From contig WGMA01000005.1 of assembly GCA_016125285.1 (NCBI GenBank), positions 62,001-126,000 on the forward strand: a stretch of 64,000 nt of DNA, written 5' to 3'. This document shows positions 55,401 through 62,917 of the stretch, in pieces. How positions within the stretch are numbered: position 1 is the first letter of the stretch; the number at the start of each line of letters is the position of its first letter. The DNA is from Phycisphaera sp. GTDB taxonomy: Bacteria > Planctomycetota > Phycisphaerae > Phycisphaerales > Zrk34. The notes beneath the pieces are model-generated. The model was given only the letters and a program-made list of their open reading frames with translations, searched no databases and had not been told where the DNA came from. Made by a program: the position numbers and the translations under genes.

Positions 55401-56963
55401 GTTGCGCAGCAGCCGATCGAACGACGCGTTGGCGAAGTCGTCGACGTGTCCGAGCGACGTATAGAACGCCCGGCCCCCGCCGATGTGCTTGTGCGTCCAC
55501 GCGACGGGCTCGGTGGGATGCCCCTCGACCATGCCGTTGAGGATGACTTCGGTGTCCTTCTCGAGCGGGTTGGCCTTGTAGAGCGAGCCGCCCGCGTCGA
55601 ACGGCGTCGACACGCCGGTCATGATCGGGTGCGTGACGCGGTCGGTCGCCTTGACGCGCGCCTTGAGGTCCTTGCCCCAGTGATTGGTGTAGTTGCCGCC
55701 CCACACTTCGGGGTCGAACTTCTCCCACGTGTCGTGGCCTTCCGGGGCGGGCTTGCCGTGCAGCGAGAACGCGTGCGACGCCGTGCGGATGCCGACGATC
55801 GGCTTGCCCGCCATGACGTACGCCTTGAGCGCCGCCATGTCCGCCGTCGCCGGGGCGCGCCGCCGGGCGCTGATGAGCACGACGTCCGCCGTCTTGATCG
55901 CGTCGGCCATGCCGGGGAACACGTCGCGCCCCGGGCCCTCGTCGCTCTCGGCGACAACGAACGTCACCCGGAAATCCTTGCGCAGGTAGTCCTCGGCGAA
56001 CTTCGTCAGCGACTCGTGCGTGTGGTACTCGCGTTCGCCGACGATCAGCACGATGCGCGGCCGGGTGTCCGACGCGAACCGCGCGGGCTCGCCGCCGATG
56101 ATCTGGCCCGACGTGACGGTCGCGCACACGTGCTTCTCGATGTGCTCGATGATCAGGTCGGTGCCCGAGTGGTGATTGACGAACGGGCGCATCGCGGGGT
56201 TGTACATCGTGTCGGTCAGGTCGCGCATGAGCACGACGTTCTTGCCGTTCTGCGCCATCTGCCGCAGACCGAACGGCCGCCCGAGCACGCACATGTTGGT
56301 GTGCACGCCCATGAGGATCACGTTGTCGATCCCGCGCGATTCGAGCAGGTTCCAGATCTCCACGCCCTTGTCGCTGATCGCGTCCTTCGACTCGTCGATC
56401 TTCAGCGTGTCGATCTCGTGCATCCACGGCCACTTCCTGTCGCCGCGCTCCGCCTTGAGGTGCTCCTTCCACTTCGCCAGCGCCGCGGGGTCATCGTCGG
56501 CCCCGCCGTCGGACTGGTCGAGCGGGTACTCGCCCTTCTCCTCGGCGGGGATCTTGTAGCACCACCGGCCGATCTCCTTCGGCAGGTTCGCCGCGGTCGG
56601 CGCGTCCATCGCGCGCTTGCGCGCGGGGTGGTCCTTGTAGTAGTCCATCGTGTCGGACGGCGCGTGGATGATCAGCACGCCCCTGCTGCGCGCCGCGACG
56701 AGCACGTCGTTCATCCGCGGCGCGATCTCCGCGGTGCGATTCGCGGCGTTCTGCGACGTGTGCGTGTCCCACATGTCACAGACGATGATCGCCGTCTTCG
56801 ACGTGTCCCACGCCTGCTTTTCGAACACGGGGCGGTACAGCCCGTCGTGCCCGTCGACCGGCACGCGTTTGCGCAGCGTGAGGTCGAGCGTGTCGGCGTG
56901 GACGCTGGTGAGGATTGAACTGAAGAGGGTGAATGCGACGATGAGCGCGGCGAACGGGCGCAT
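52425..56963 (-). CDS. Exported isochorismatase-like + ThuA + PVC-type dehydrogenase + HEAT + cytochrome c fusion
   Basis: 1512 aa. Rough order: signal peptide (1-23); isochorismatase-like hydrolase (about 50-270; IIVCDMWDTHTS with catalytic Asp, VHTNMCVLG with catalytic Cys); ThuA-like domain (about 300-545; VLIVGEREYHTHESL); dehydrogenase beta-propeller (about 570-960; DLAIDLVLAEPQIAQP, DKDGDGTFETHKVFLDGLN, FGVEIDSKGRIFSGH); HEAT repeats (about 970-1370); C-terminal cytochrome c (about 1390-1512) with one CGACH haem site. Likely a periplasmic oxidase or hydrolase passing electrons to its own haem. Shares its core with the copper-ending protein at 26444-30343. Confidence 0.88.
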   Translation of the reverse strand: MRPFAALIVAFTLFSSILTSVHADTLDLTLRKRVPVDGHDGLYRPVFEKQAWDTSKTAIIVCDMWDTHTSQNAANRTAEIAPRMNDVLVAARSRGVLIIHAPSDTMDYYKDHPARKRAMDAPTAANLPKEIGRWCYKIPAEEKGEYPLDQSDGGADDDPAALAKWKEHLKAERGDRKWPWMHEIDTLKIDESKDAISDKGVEIWNLLESRGIDNVILMGVHTNMCVLGRPFGLRQMAQNGKNVVLMRDLTDTMYNPAMRPFVNHHSGTDLIIEHIEKHVCATVTSGQIIGGEPARFASDTRPRIVLIVGEREYHTHESLTKFAEDYLRKDFRVTFVVAESDEGPGRDVFPGMADAIKTADVVLISARRRAPATADMAALKAYVMAGKPIVGIRTASHAFSLHGKPAPEGHDTWEKFDPEVWGGNYTNHWGKDLKARVKATDRVTHPIMTGVSTPFDAGGSLYKANPLEKDTEVILNGMVEGHPTEPVAWTHKHIGGGRAFYTSLGHVDDFANASFDRLLRNGIYWAAGLEVPDDAPKVNMTPDDSLKAMTHPDDLAIDLVLAEPQIAQPVFFNFDERGRMWVVEYRQYPNPAGLKEVSHDKYFRTVYDKVPQPPGRPGFVPGADRITIHEDKDGDGTFETHKVFLDGLNIVTAVERGRGGVFVLNPPYLLFYPDKDNDDVPDTLVPDVLLEGFGLEDTHSCVNSLRWGPDGWLYAAQGSTVTGNVKRYGTDDEPIHTMGQLIWRYHPERKIYEVFAEGGGNAFGVEIDSKGRIFSGHNGGNTRGFHYVQGAYLQKGFSKHGPLSNPYAFGYFDAMPHNNVKRFSHNFIIYEGDSLPEKYRGKVFAIDPLNRNVTLADITPDGSTFKTQDIGYAMETTDTWCRPVDIKLGPDGAVYFADFYEQHPSHRQHHEGFIGHDTGRIYRIRAADRKPGYEPFDMAKMSAENLVDQLRSENRWQRQTALRVAVDRESDARLMTQVFTATDGGDRGNLDLYWARHLKSPDSAHEVIREGHVTFDSALGTPAPIRTWMIRLFCDDGEIPDKTATHLAIVASKESDIEVRSQLAASAKRLPPEQSLPIIANLMKRDEDVNDRYIPLQIWWALEAACTKDAPAVLALFEKETELWSRPIVRVHILPRLMRRFAAAGSRSDLLICAKLLNIAPTDDARHQLMGGFEQAYEGRSLSGLPRELVDAIAKAGGGSLALRVRQGDAKAVAEAVTKIGDTKTKTAERIELVRIFGEAPTPDAIPALITAATSGGDASLRKAALTALQPYDDTKIADAVLGAYAKMPTDVQAAALTLLSSRAAWTTRLVNAVSSGAIDKAAIPTDMVANLRLHDDASLRDMVARLWGKPTAPTSDEMRQQIAQLGKTIADGPGDPYKGKALFLGTCGACHTLHNTGGHIGPDLTTFKRDDIPTMLLNIVNPNAEIREGFESFIVSTNDGRTLSGFLADQDKSVVVLRGLDGQNITVQREQVKSMTSLGRSLMPEKLLDALSEQQVRDLFAYLRTSQPLNN

Positions 56964-57104
56964 GCGCAGCTCCTGGAATGACGTGCCTCTGATCGTTCCA
57001 ATACCGATGGCGCGGCGGACACGGAGTCAGCAGAAGGTGCGAGGCTTCTGCGCGTGACTCCGTGCCCCCCGCGGCGTGTGCATGCCGGGTCGATCGGCCG
57101 TGGG

Positions 57105-58481
57105 TTACACGACCGCTTCGATCTCCTGGCCCTTGCGGTACTCACGCTTGACGTACTTGTTGGCGTCGTCGTTGTTGGTGAAGCGCAGGGCCTTGGAGTC
57201 CCACTTCAGCTCGGTCTCGGGGAAGCGCACCGCGACACCGCCGATGATGACGGACTCGGTGAGCGGACCGGCGTAGCCGAAGTGAGCGGTGGTCTTGTCC
57301 TCGCCGCGGATCGCGTCGACGAAGCTGCCCCAGTGATCGCGGCCGGGCAGCTTGGGGTAGTCGTAGTCCTTGTACTGGTCGACGGGCAGCAGCTTCGGCG
57401 CGCCGATGTGCGGCAGCAGCATCATGCCCTTCTCGCCGATGAAGATCGAGCCCTGGCCCGGGATCGACGGCTTCTTGTCCTTGATGCCGCGCTGGTCGTA
57501 TTCCTTCTGCAGCTCGGCGAGGACCTTGTCCTGGATCTCCTTCGGCGGGCGGGCGTCGCCGTCGTACCACGTGACGCGCACCGGGTCGGTGGTGTACTGC
57601 GAGCCGGGGAACACGTAGTCGATGTTCGCGTTGATGCCCCAGTTGTACTCGTTGGGCTTGGGGCTGTGCGACGTGACGCTGATCGGCGCGGTGACGCCGA
57701 GCGAGTTGAACACCGGGTCGTAGATGTGGCAGCCCATGTCGCCGAAGGTGCCGGTGCCGAAGTCGAGGCGCTTGCGCCACGTGCCGGGGTGGTAGTAGCC
57801 GCCGCCGATGAACGGGCGTTCGGTCGCGACGCCGAGCCACAGGTCCCAGTTGAGGTTGTCCGGCACGGGGTCGGACGTGTTGGGCCGCGGCGTCGGGTCG
57901 CCCCACTTCTTGTTGCTGAACGTGTAGACGTAGCTGACCTTGCCGATCGCGCCGTCCTGGATGAGCCGAACGGCGAGGCGGTACTGGACGGACGAGTGGA
58001 TCTGGATGCCCATCTGCGTCACGACGCCGGACTTCGCGGCCATGTTCTGCAGCTGGCGGATCTCGAACAGGTTCTGCGCCAGCGGCTTCTGCCCGTAGAC
58101 GTTCTTGCCGAGTGACATCGCGGCCAGGCCGATCTTGGCGTGCATGTGGTCCGGCGTCGACACGTTGACCGAGTCGATGTTCTTGCCTTCCTTGTCGAGC
58201 AGCTCGCGGTAGTCGGCGTACTTCTTGGCGTCGGGGAACGCCTTGTCGACCTTGTCGAACCGGCTGCGGTCGACGTCGCACACGGCCACGAGTTTCCAGT
58301 TCTTGTTCCGCGAAAAGCTGGACATGTCCGCCCAGCTCATGCCGTTGGCGCCGAACCCGGCGTGGCGGACGATCTCGTTGGGCGAGGCGCCGCGGACGAG
58401 GCGCGGCATGACCAGCGGCAGCGTGAGACCGGCGGTGGAAATCGACGCGATAAACGATCGGCGCGTAAGACGATCAGACAT
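57105..58481 (-). CDS. Gfo/Idh/MocA oxidoreductase with Tat signal (1)
   Basis: 458 aa. Twin-arginine signal TRRSFIASISTAGLTLP. NAD(P)-binding half with KLVAVCDVDRSRFDKVDKAF and VSTPDHMHAKIGLAAMSLGK; the usual EKP is QKP (GKNVYGQKPLAQN), and catalytic-region GTGTFGDMGCH follows. The planctomycete exported subfamily has a long C-terminal region as here. AGGAG lies 8 bases before the ATG at 58481. Divergent from xylR-like gene 4, which probably controls it. Substrate likely a sugar or inositol derivative. Confidence 0.9.
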   Translation of the reverse strand: MSDRLTRRSFIASISTAGLTLPLVMPRLVRGASPNEIVRHAGFGANGMSWADMSSFSRNKNWKLVAVCDVDRSRFDKVDKAFPDAKKYADYRELLDKEGKNIDSVNVSTPDHMHAKIGLAAMSLGKNVYGQKPLAQNLFEIRQLQNMAAKSGVVTQMGIQIHSSVQYRLAVRLIQDGAIGKVSYVYTFSNKKWGDPTPRPNTSDPVPDNLNWDLWLGVATERPFIGGGYYHPGTWRKRLDFGTGTFGDMGCHIYDPVFNSLGVTAPISVTSHSPKPNEYNWGINANIDYVFPGSQYTTDPVRVTWYDGDARPPKEIQDKVLAELQKEYDQRGIKDKKPSIPGQGSIFIGEKGMMLLPHIGAPKLLPVDQYKDYDYPKLPGRDHWGSFVDAIRGEDKTTAHFGYAGPLTESVIIGGVAVRFPETELKWDSKALRFTNNDDANKYVKREYRKGQEIEAVV

Positions 58482-58737
58482 ACAAAAGCTCCTTGGGTTC
58501 CCTAAGCTCCAAACGGCCCGCCGGACCTGCCCGACGGACGAACACGCGATTGTATGTTCACATCGTGTCGCATGGCCACACATTAGGGCGCATCATTTCA
58601 TTTCGGCGACCCGGATTCACATCTTGCTATCCGGTTTTTTCGTCGCTCGATTTTCCCGCCGGGCGGTTCCCGTGTATCCTTATCCGCACTGCTCAGCGGG
58701 TTTAAGGGCCGAAGTTAGAACACATAGAATCGAGCCG

Positions 58738-59913
58738 ATGAGCGAAACACTGCACGTGGCGCTGTTGATCGAGACCTCTCGCGAGTACGGGCGTGCGCTG
58801 CTGCGCGGCGTGGCGCGGTACAACCAGCAGCACGGGCCGTGGTCGCTGTTCTTCAAGCCGCACGGCTGGGGCGATCCCCCGCCGAAGTGGCTCACGGAGT
58901 GGAAAGGCGACGGGATCCTCGCCCGCATCGGCAACAAGCGGATGCTCGAGGCGGTCAAGAAGACGAAGCTGCCCGCGATCGATCTGCAGGGCGTGATGGG
59001 GCCCGCTGCCGGGCTGCCGTTCATCGGCGTCGACAACGCGCAGGTCGCGCGGCACGCGGCGCAGCACCTGCTCGACCGCGGGTTCACGCGGTTCGGATTC
59101 GTCGGCCTGCCGCACGGCGAGCACCCGCACATGGACGAGCGCTGCGAGCATTTCAAGCGGATCGTCGCCGAGGCCGGTCACCCGTGCGACGTGTTCGAGC
59201 CGAAGCGCGTGCGAGGCAAGCCGGTGGCGTGGGAACAGCAGCAGCACGCGATCGCCGACTGGCTCAAGCGGTTGCCCAAGCCGGTGGGCGTGATGGCGTG
59301 TCACGACGACCGCGGGCACCAGGTGATCGACGCGGCGCGCCGCGCAGGCGTGCTGATCCCTGACGAGGTCGCGATTGTCAGTGTCGACAACGACGAGCAC
59401 CTTTGCAGCCTCGCGGCCACGCCGCTGAGCAGCGTCGACGTCAACCCGCAACGCATCGGCTACGACGCCGCGGCGATGCTGCACCAGATGATGACCGACC
59501 GGAAGTTCAAGCCCCCCGCCGAGCCGGTGTTCATTCCGCCGCGCGGCGTGGTGACGCGTCGCTCGACCGAGGTGCTGGCGATGGACGACCGCGAGATCGC
59601 CGCGACCATCCGCTTCATCCGTGAAAACGCCTGCAACGGCATCACCGTCGAGGACGTGCTCGACCAGGTCGCCTTGTCGCGCAGCGTGCTCGAGCGACGG
59701 TTCAAGACACTGCTCGGACGCACGCCGAAGTCAGAGATCATGCGTGTCCAGCTCGAACGCGCCCGCCAGCTGCTCACGCAGACCGACATGCCGCTGACCA
59801 CGATCGCCGAGAAGACCGGCTTCAGCCAGGTCAAATACTTCTGCGAGGTGTTCCGCAAGAAGATCGGCGTCACGCCCGGCGCATTCCGCAAGAAAGATCG
59901 CGGCGAAGCCTGA
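58738..59913 (+). CDS. XylR-type AraC-family regulator (paralogue 4 of 4)
   Basis: 391 aa. Sensor domain LHVALLIETSREYGRALLRGVARY, KPVGVMACHDDRGHQVIDAA, IPDEVAIVSVDND; C-terminal AraC domain ITVEDVLDQVALSRSVLERR ... IAEKTGFSQVKYFCEVFRKK. The ATG at 58738 gives the same N-terminus as the three paralogues; the frame is open upstream but does not align with them. Ten bases before the enolase-superfamily gene, so an operon with it is likely, and divergent from the Gfo/Idh gene. Confidence 0.9.
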   Translation: MSETLHVALLIETSREYGRALLRGVARYNQQHGPWSLFFKPHGWGDPPPKWLTEWKGDGILARIGNKRMLEAVKKTKLPAIDLQGVMGPAAGLPFIGVDNAQVARHAAQHLLDRGFTRFGFVGLPHGEHPHMDERCEHFKRIVAEAGHPCDVFEPKRVRGKPVAWEQQQHAIADWLKRLPKPVGVMACHDDRGHQVIDAARRAGVLIPDEVAIVSVDNDEHLCSLAATPLSSVDVNPQRIGYDAAAMLHQMMTDRKFKPPAEPVFIPPRGVVTRRSTEVLAMDDREIAATIRFIRENACNGITVEDVLDQVALSRSVLERRFKTLLGRTPKSEIMRVQLERARQLLTQTDMPLTTIAEKTGFSQVKYFCEVFRKKIGVTPGAFRKKDRGEA

Positions 59914-59923
59914 GGAACCGTTC

Positions 59924-61324
59924 ATGCCCCACGACCAAGACGTCCGTGTCACCGGCTGCGAGCTGTACTTCCTGCCCGTCACGACCCGCGTGCCGCTGAA
60001 GTTCGGCACCGAGGCGCTGACGAGCGTGACTTGCGCCCGCGCGAAGGTCACTGTCGCAGACGCGACGGGGCGCACGGCGCACGGCTGGGGCGAGACGCCG
60101 CTGAGCGTGCAGTGGGTCTGGCCGTCGACCGATCCCTACGAGCCGCGCCACCAGGCGATCAAGGACTTCACCACGCGTGTCGCCGAGGCGTGGGTCGACA
60201 GCGGGCTGACCGGCCACCCGATCGAGATCGGCTACGACTTTCAGCGTGAGCTGCTGCCGGGCCTGCGCACGGAGTTCAACAAGACGTCCGCCCTGCCGTA
60301 CCTCGCCGCGCTGCTGTGCACGAGCGTGATCGATCAGGCGGTGCACGACGCGTACGGCGTGCTGCACGGCGTCGACATCTACGAGACGTACAACCGCAAC
60401 TACATGACGCGATCGCTCGGCGAGTTCCTCACGCCCGCCGACAACGCCGAGGGACGCGTGAGCTTCGACGGCGTGTTCCCCGACGCGTTCCTCGTTGCCG
60501 ACGCGCCGACGCGCATGATCGCGTGGCACCTCGTCGGCGGGCTCGACGCGCTGACCGACGACGATCTGACCGGCGACGAGCCCGACGACAGCTACCCCGT
60601 CACGCTGCCGCAGTGGATCGACACCGACGGGCTGCGCGCGCTCAAGGTGAAGCTGCGCGGCAACGACGCGGCGTGGGACTACCAGCGGCTCGTGCGCGTG
60701 GGCAGCATCGCCGTCGACCACGCCTGCGACTGGCTCACCGCCGACTTCAACTGCACCGTCACCGATCCGCAGTACGTCAACGCGATCCTCGACCGCCTGC
60801 GTGACGAGCACCCGCGACTGTACGGCATGACGCTCTACGTCGAGCAGCCCTTCCCGTACGACCTCGACGCGCACGCGATCGACACGCACTCGGTGTCGGC
60901 GCGCAAGCCGCTGTTCCTCGACGAGTCGGCGCACGACTGGAAACACGTGAAGCGCGGCCGCGAGCTGGGGTGGACCGGCGTGGCGCTCAAGACGTGCAAG
61001 ACCCAGACCGGCGCACTGCTGTCGCTGTGCTGGGCGAAGGCGCACGGCATGCCGCTGATGGTGCAGGACCTGACGAACCCGATGCTCGCACAGATCCCCC
61101 ATTGCCGCCTCGCGGCGCACGCGGGCACGATCATGGGTGTCGAGACCAACGGCATGCAGTTCTACCCCGACGCGTCGCTGCCCGAAGCGGCGGTGCACCC
61201 GGGGCTTTACCGGCGTCGCGAGGGCCACGTCGACCTCTCCACGCTCGGCGGGCCGGGCTTCGGGTATCGCCTCGACGCGATCGCCCGGGACCTGCCTGCA
61301 GCGGCGGTGAGCTTTTCCGTCTGA
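59924..61324 (+). CDS. Enolase-superfamily (mandelate racemase/muconate lactonising type) enzyme
   Basis: 466 aa, longer than common family members (about 370-400). N-terminal capping domain followed by a TIM barrel: LKVKLRGND (catalytic KxK region, about residue 243), TADFNCTV (first metal ligand Asp), YVEQPFP (second, Glu), FLDESAHD (third) and ALKTCKTQTG (opposite-side lysine). Such enzymes dehydrate or racemise sugar acids; the substrate cannot be told. Co-oriented with the regulator 10 bases upstream and the Gfo/Idh gene downstream. Confidence 0.85.
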   Translation: MPHDQDVRVTGCELYFLPVTTRVPLKFGTEALTSVTCARAKVTVADATGRTAHGWGETPLSVQWVWPSTDPYEPRHQAIKDFTTRVAEAWVDSGLTGHPIEIGYDFQRELLPGLRTEFNKTSALPYLAALLCTSVIDQAVHDAYGVLHGVDIYETYNRNYMTRSLGEFLTPADNAEGRVSFDGVFPDAFLVADAPTRMIAWHLVGGLDALTDDDLTGDEPDDSYPVTLPQWIDTDGLRALKVKLRGNDAAWDYQRLVRVGSIAVDHACDWLTADFNCTVTDPQYVNAILDRLRDEHPRLYGMTLYVEQPFPYDLDAHAIDTHSVSARKPLFLDESAHDWKHVKRGRELGWTGVALKTCKTQTGALLSLCWAKAHGMPLMVQDLTNPMLAQIPHCRLAAHAGTIMGVETNGMQFYPDASLPEAAVHPGLYRRREGHVDLSTLGGPGFGYRLDAIARDLPAAAVSFSV

Positions 61325-61427
61325 CGGGCGAATTCGCCTCGGCGCGGGTATACTTGTGGGCTCCGGGCACATGGAGCACGAGGTACACCTTCCCGATCCA
61401 CCATGGGCAACGTCTAAGGAGACACGA

Positions 61428-62759
61428 ATGTCGAACGATTCCACCCGTCGGACTTTTCTGAAGCAATCCGGGGCGGCGGTCACCGCCTCGGCGCTGGTCG
61501 GGGCGGTCGCCAACACGGCGCACGCCAAGGGCAGCGACGAGATCAAGTTCGCCCTGATCGGCTGCGGCGGTCGAGGCACCGGCGCCTCGAACCAGATCAT
61601 GAACTCCAAGGGCAACACGAAGCTCATCGCCGTGGCCGACGCCTTCCACCACAAGGCCGAGGGCGCCATCAAGAACCTGGCCAAGGCGCATAATGACAAG
61701 GTCGCCGTCCCGGACGATCACATCTTCTCCGGCTTCGACGCCTACAAGTTCGCCATCGACGCCGACCCCGACCTCGTCGTCATCGCCACGCCCCCGGCGT
61801 TCAAGACCCCGCAGTTCGAGTACGCCGTCGAGAAGGGCAAGCACATCTTCTGCGAGAAGCCCCTCGGCACCGACGCCCCGATGATCCGCCGCTTCTTCGC
61901 CGCCAACGAGATCGCCAAGAAGAAGAACCTCATGGTCGCCATCGGCCTGCAGCGCCACCACGAGGAACGCTACCTCGACACCATCAAGCGTTGCCAGGAC
62001 GGCGCGATCGGCGACATCAACCTCGTCCGCGTCTACTGGAACGGCGGCGGCATCTGGTACCGCACACGCGAAGACATCTCCAACAGCCTCGGACGCCCCG
62101 CCACCGAGATGGAGTTCCAGACCAACAACTGGTACCACTTCATCTGGTCCTGCGGCGATCAGATCTGCGAGCAGCACATCCACAACCTCGACGTCGGCTG
62201 CTGGCTCAAGAACATGTACCCCGTCGAGTGCAACGGCATGGGCGGCGGCGAAGAGCGCATGGGTGGCGACGACACCAAGAGCCAGATCTTCGACCACACC
62301 TTCTGCGAGTACACCTTCCCCGACGGCACCAAGATGTACAGCCAGGGGCGCCACCTCGGCGGCAAGAAGACCTACAAGGAAGTCGCCGAGTTCGCGCACG
62401 GGTCCAAGGGCACAGCCCAGCTCGGCGCGTGGATCAAGCCCTTCGAAGGCGACCAGTACCGCACCAAGGGCCGCGGCGACGGTCACCAGCAGGAGCAGCT
62501 CGACCTCATCGATACCCTCATGAAGGGTGAGATCTACAACGAGGGCGACTACGGCGCCAAGTCCACCTTCACCGCGATCCTCGGCCGCGAGGCGTGCTAC
62601 TCCGGCCAGGTCGTCAAGTGGGACGATCTGCTGGCCAAGGGCAAAGACTACTCGCCCGGCATCGACAAGTGGACGCTCGAATCCGCCCCGCCGACCGTGC
62701 CGGGTCCCGACGGCAAGTACTGGACGCCGCATCCCGGCGAGTACGATCCGTTCAGCTGA
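61428..62759 (+). CDS. Gfo/Idh/MocA oxidoreductase with Tat signal (2)
   Basis: 443 aa. Twin-arginine signal TRRTFLKQSGAAVTAS. NAD(P) motif FALIGCGGRGTGA, then VVIATPPAFKTPQFEYAVEK and catalytic EKP (IFCEKPLGTDAP), followed by HHEERYLDTIK and ICEQHIHNLDVGCWL. Fits the planctomycete exported Gfo/Idh subfamily. AAGGAG lies 7 bases before the ATG. A terminator follows at 62788. Together with the upstream regulator and enolase-type gene it may form a sugar-acid degradation unit. Confidence 0.92.
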   Translation: MSNDSTRRTFLKQSGAAVTASALVGAVANTAHAKGSDEIKFALIGCGGRGTGASNQIMNSKGNTKLIAVADAFHHKAEGAIKNLAKAHNDKVAVPDDHIFSGFDAYKFAIDADPDLVVIATPPAFKTPQFEYAVEKGKHIFCEKPLGTDAPMIRRFFAANEIAKKKNLMVAIGLQRHHEERYLDTIKRCQDGAIGDINLVRVYWNGGGIWYRTREDISNSLGRPATEMEFQTNNWYHFIWSCGDQICEQHIHNLDVGCWLKNMYPVECNGMGGGEERMGGDDTKSQIFDHTFCEYTFPDGTKMYSQGRHLGGKKTYKEVAEFAHGSKGTAQLGAWIKPFEGDQYRTKGRGDGHQQEQLDLIDTLMKGEIYNEGDYGAKSTFTAILGREACYSGQVVKWDDLLAKGKDYSPGIDKWTLESAPPTVPGPDGKYWTPHPGEYDPFS

Positions 62760-62787
62760 TCCGACCGACATCGTCACGCACCACTCA

Positions 62788-62819
62788 AGCCCACGGGTTC
62801 CGCCCCGTGGGCTTTTTTT
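62788..62819 (+). terminator. Rho-independent terminator of the Gfo/Idh gene
   Basis: AGCCCACGGG (62788-62797) pairs with CCCGTGGGCT (62804-62813), followed by a run of T. Confidence 0.9.
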
Positions 62820-62848
62820 ATGCACACGTCGTACGCAACGTAAGCGCG

Positions 62849-62883
62849 CAAAAAAGGCCCGGCGATTGTCGTCGCCGGGCCTT
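62849..62883 (-). terminator. Rho-independent terminator of the DUF1501 gene
   Basis: AAGGCCCGGCGA (62854-62865) pairs with TCGCCGGGCCTT (62872-62883); on the minus strand it continues into a run of T. With the previous entry it forms a back-to-back pair between convergent genes. Confidence 0.9.
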
Positions 62884-62917
62884 CGTTCGGTGTGCGTTGA
62901 TCCAAACGCTGTGGCGT

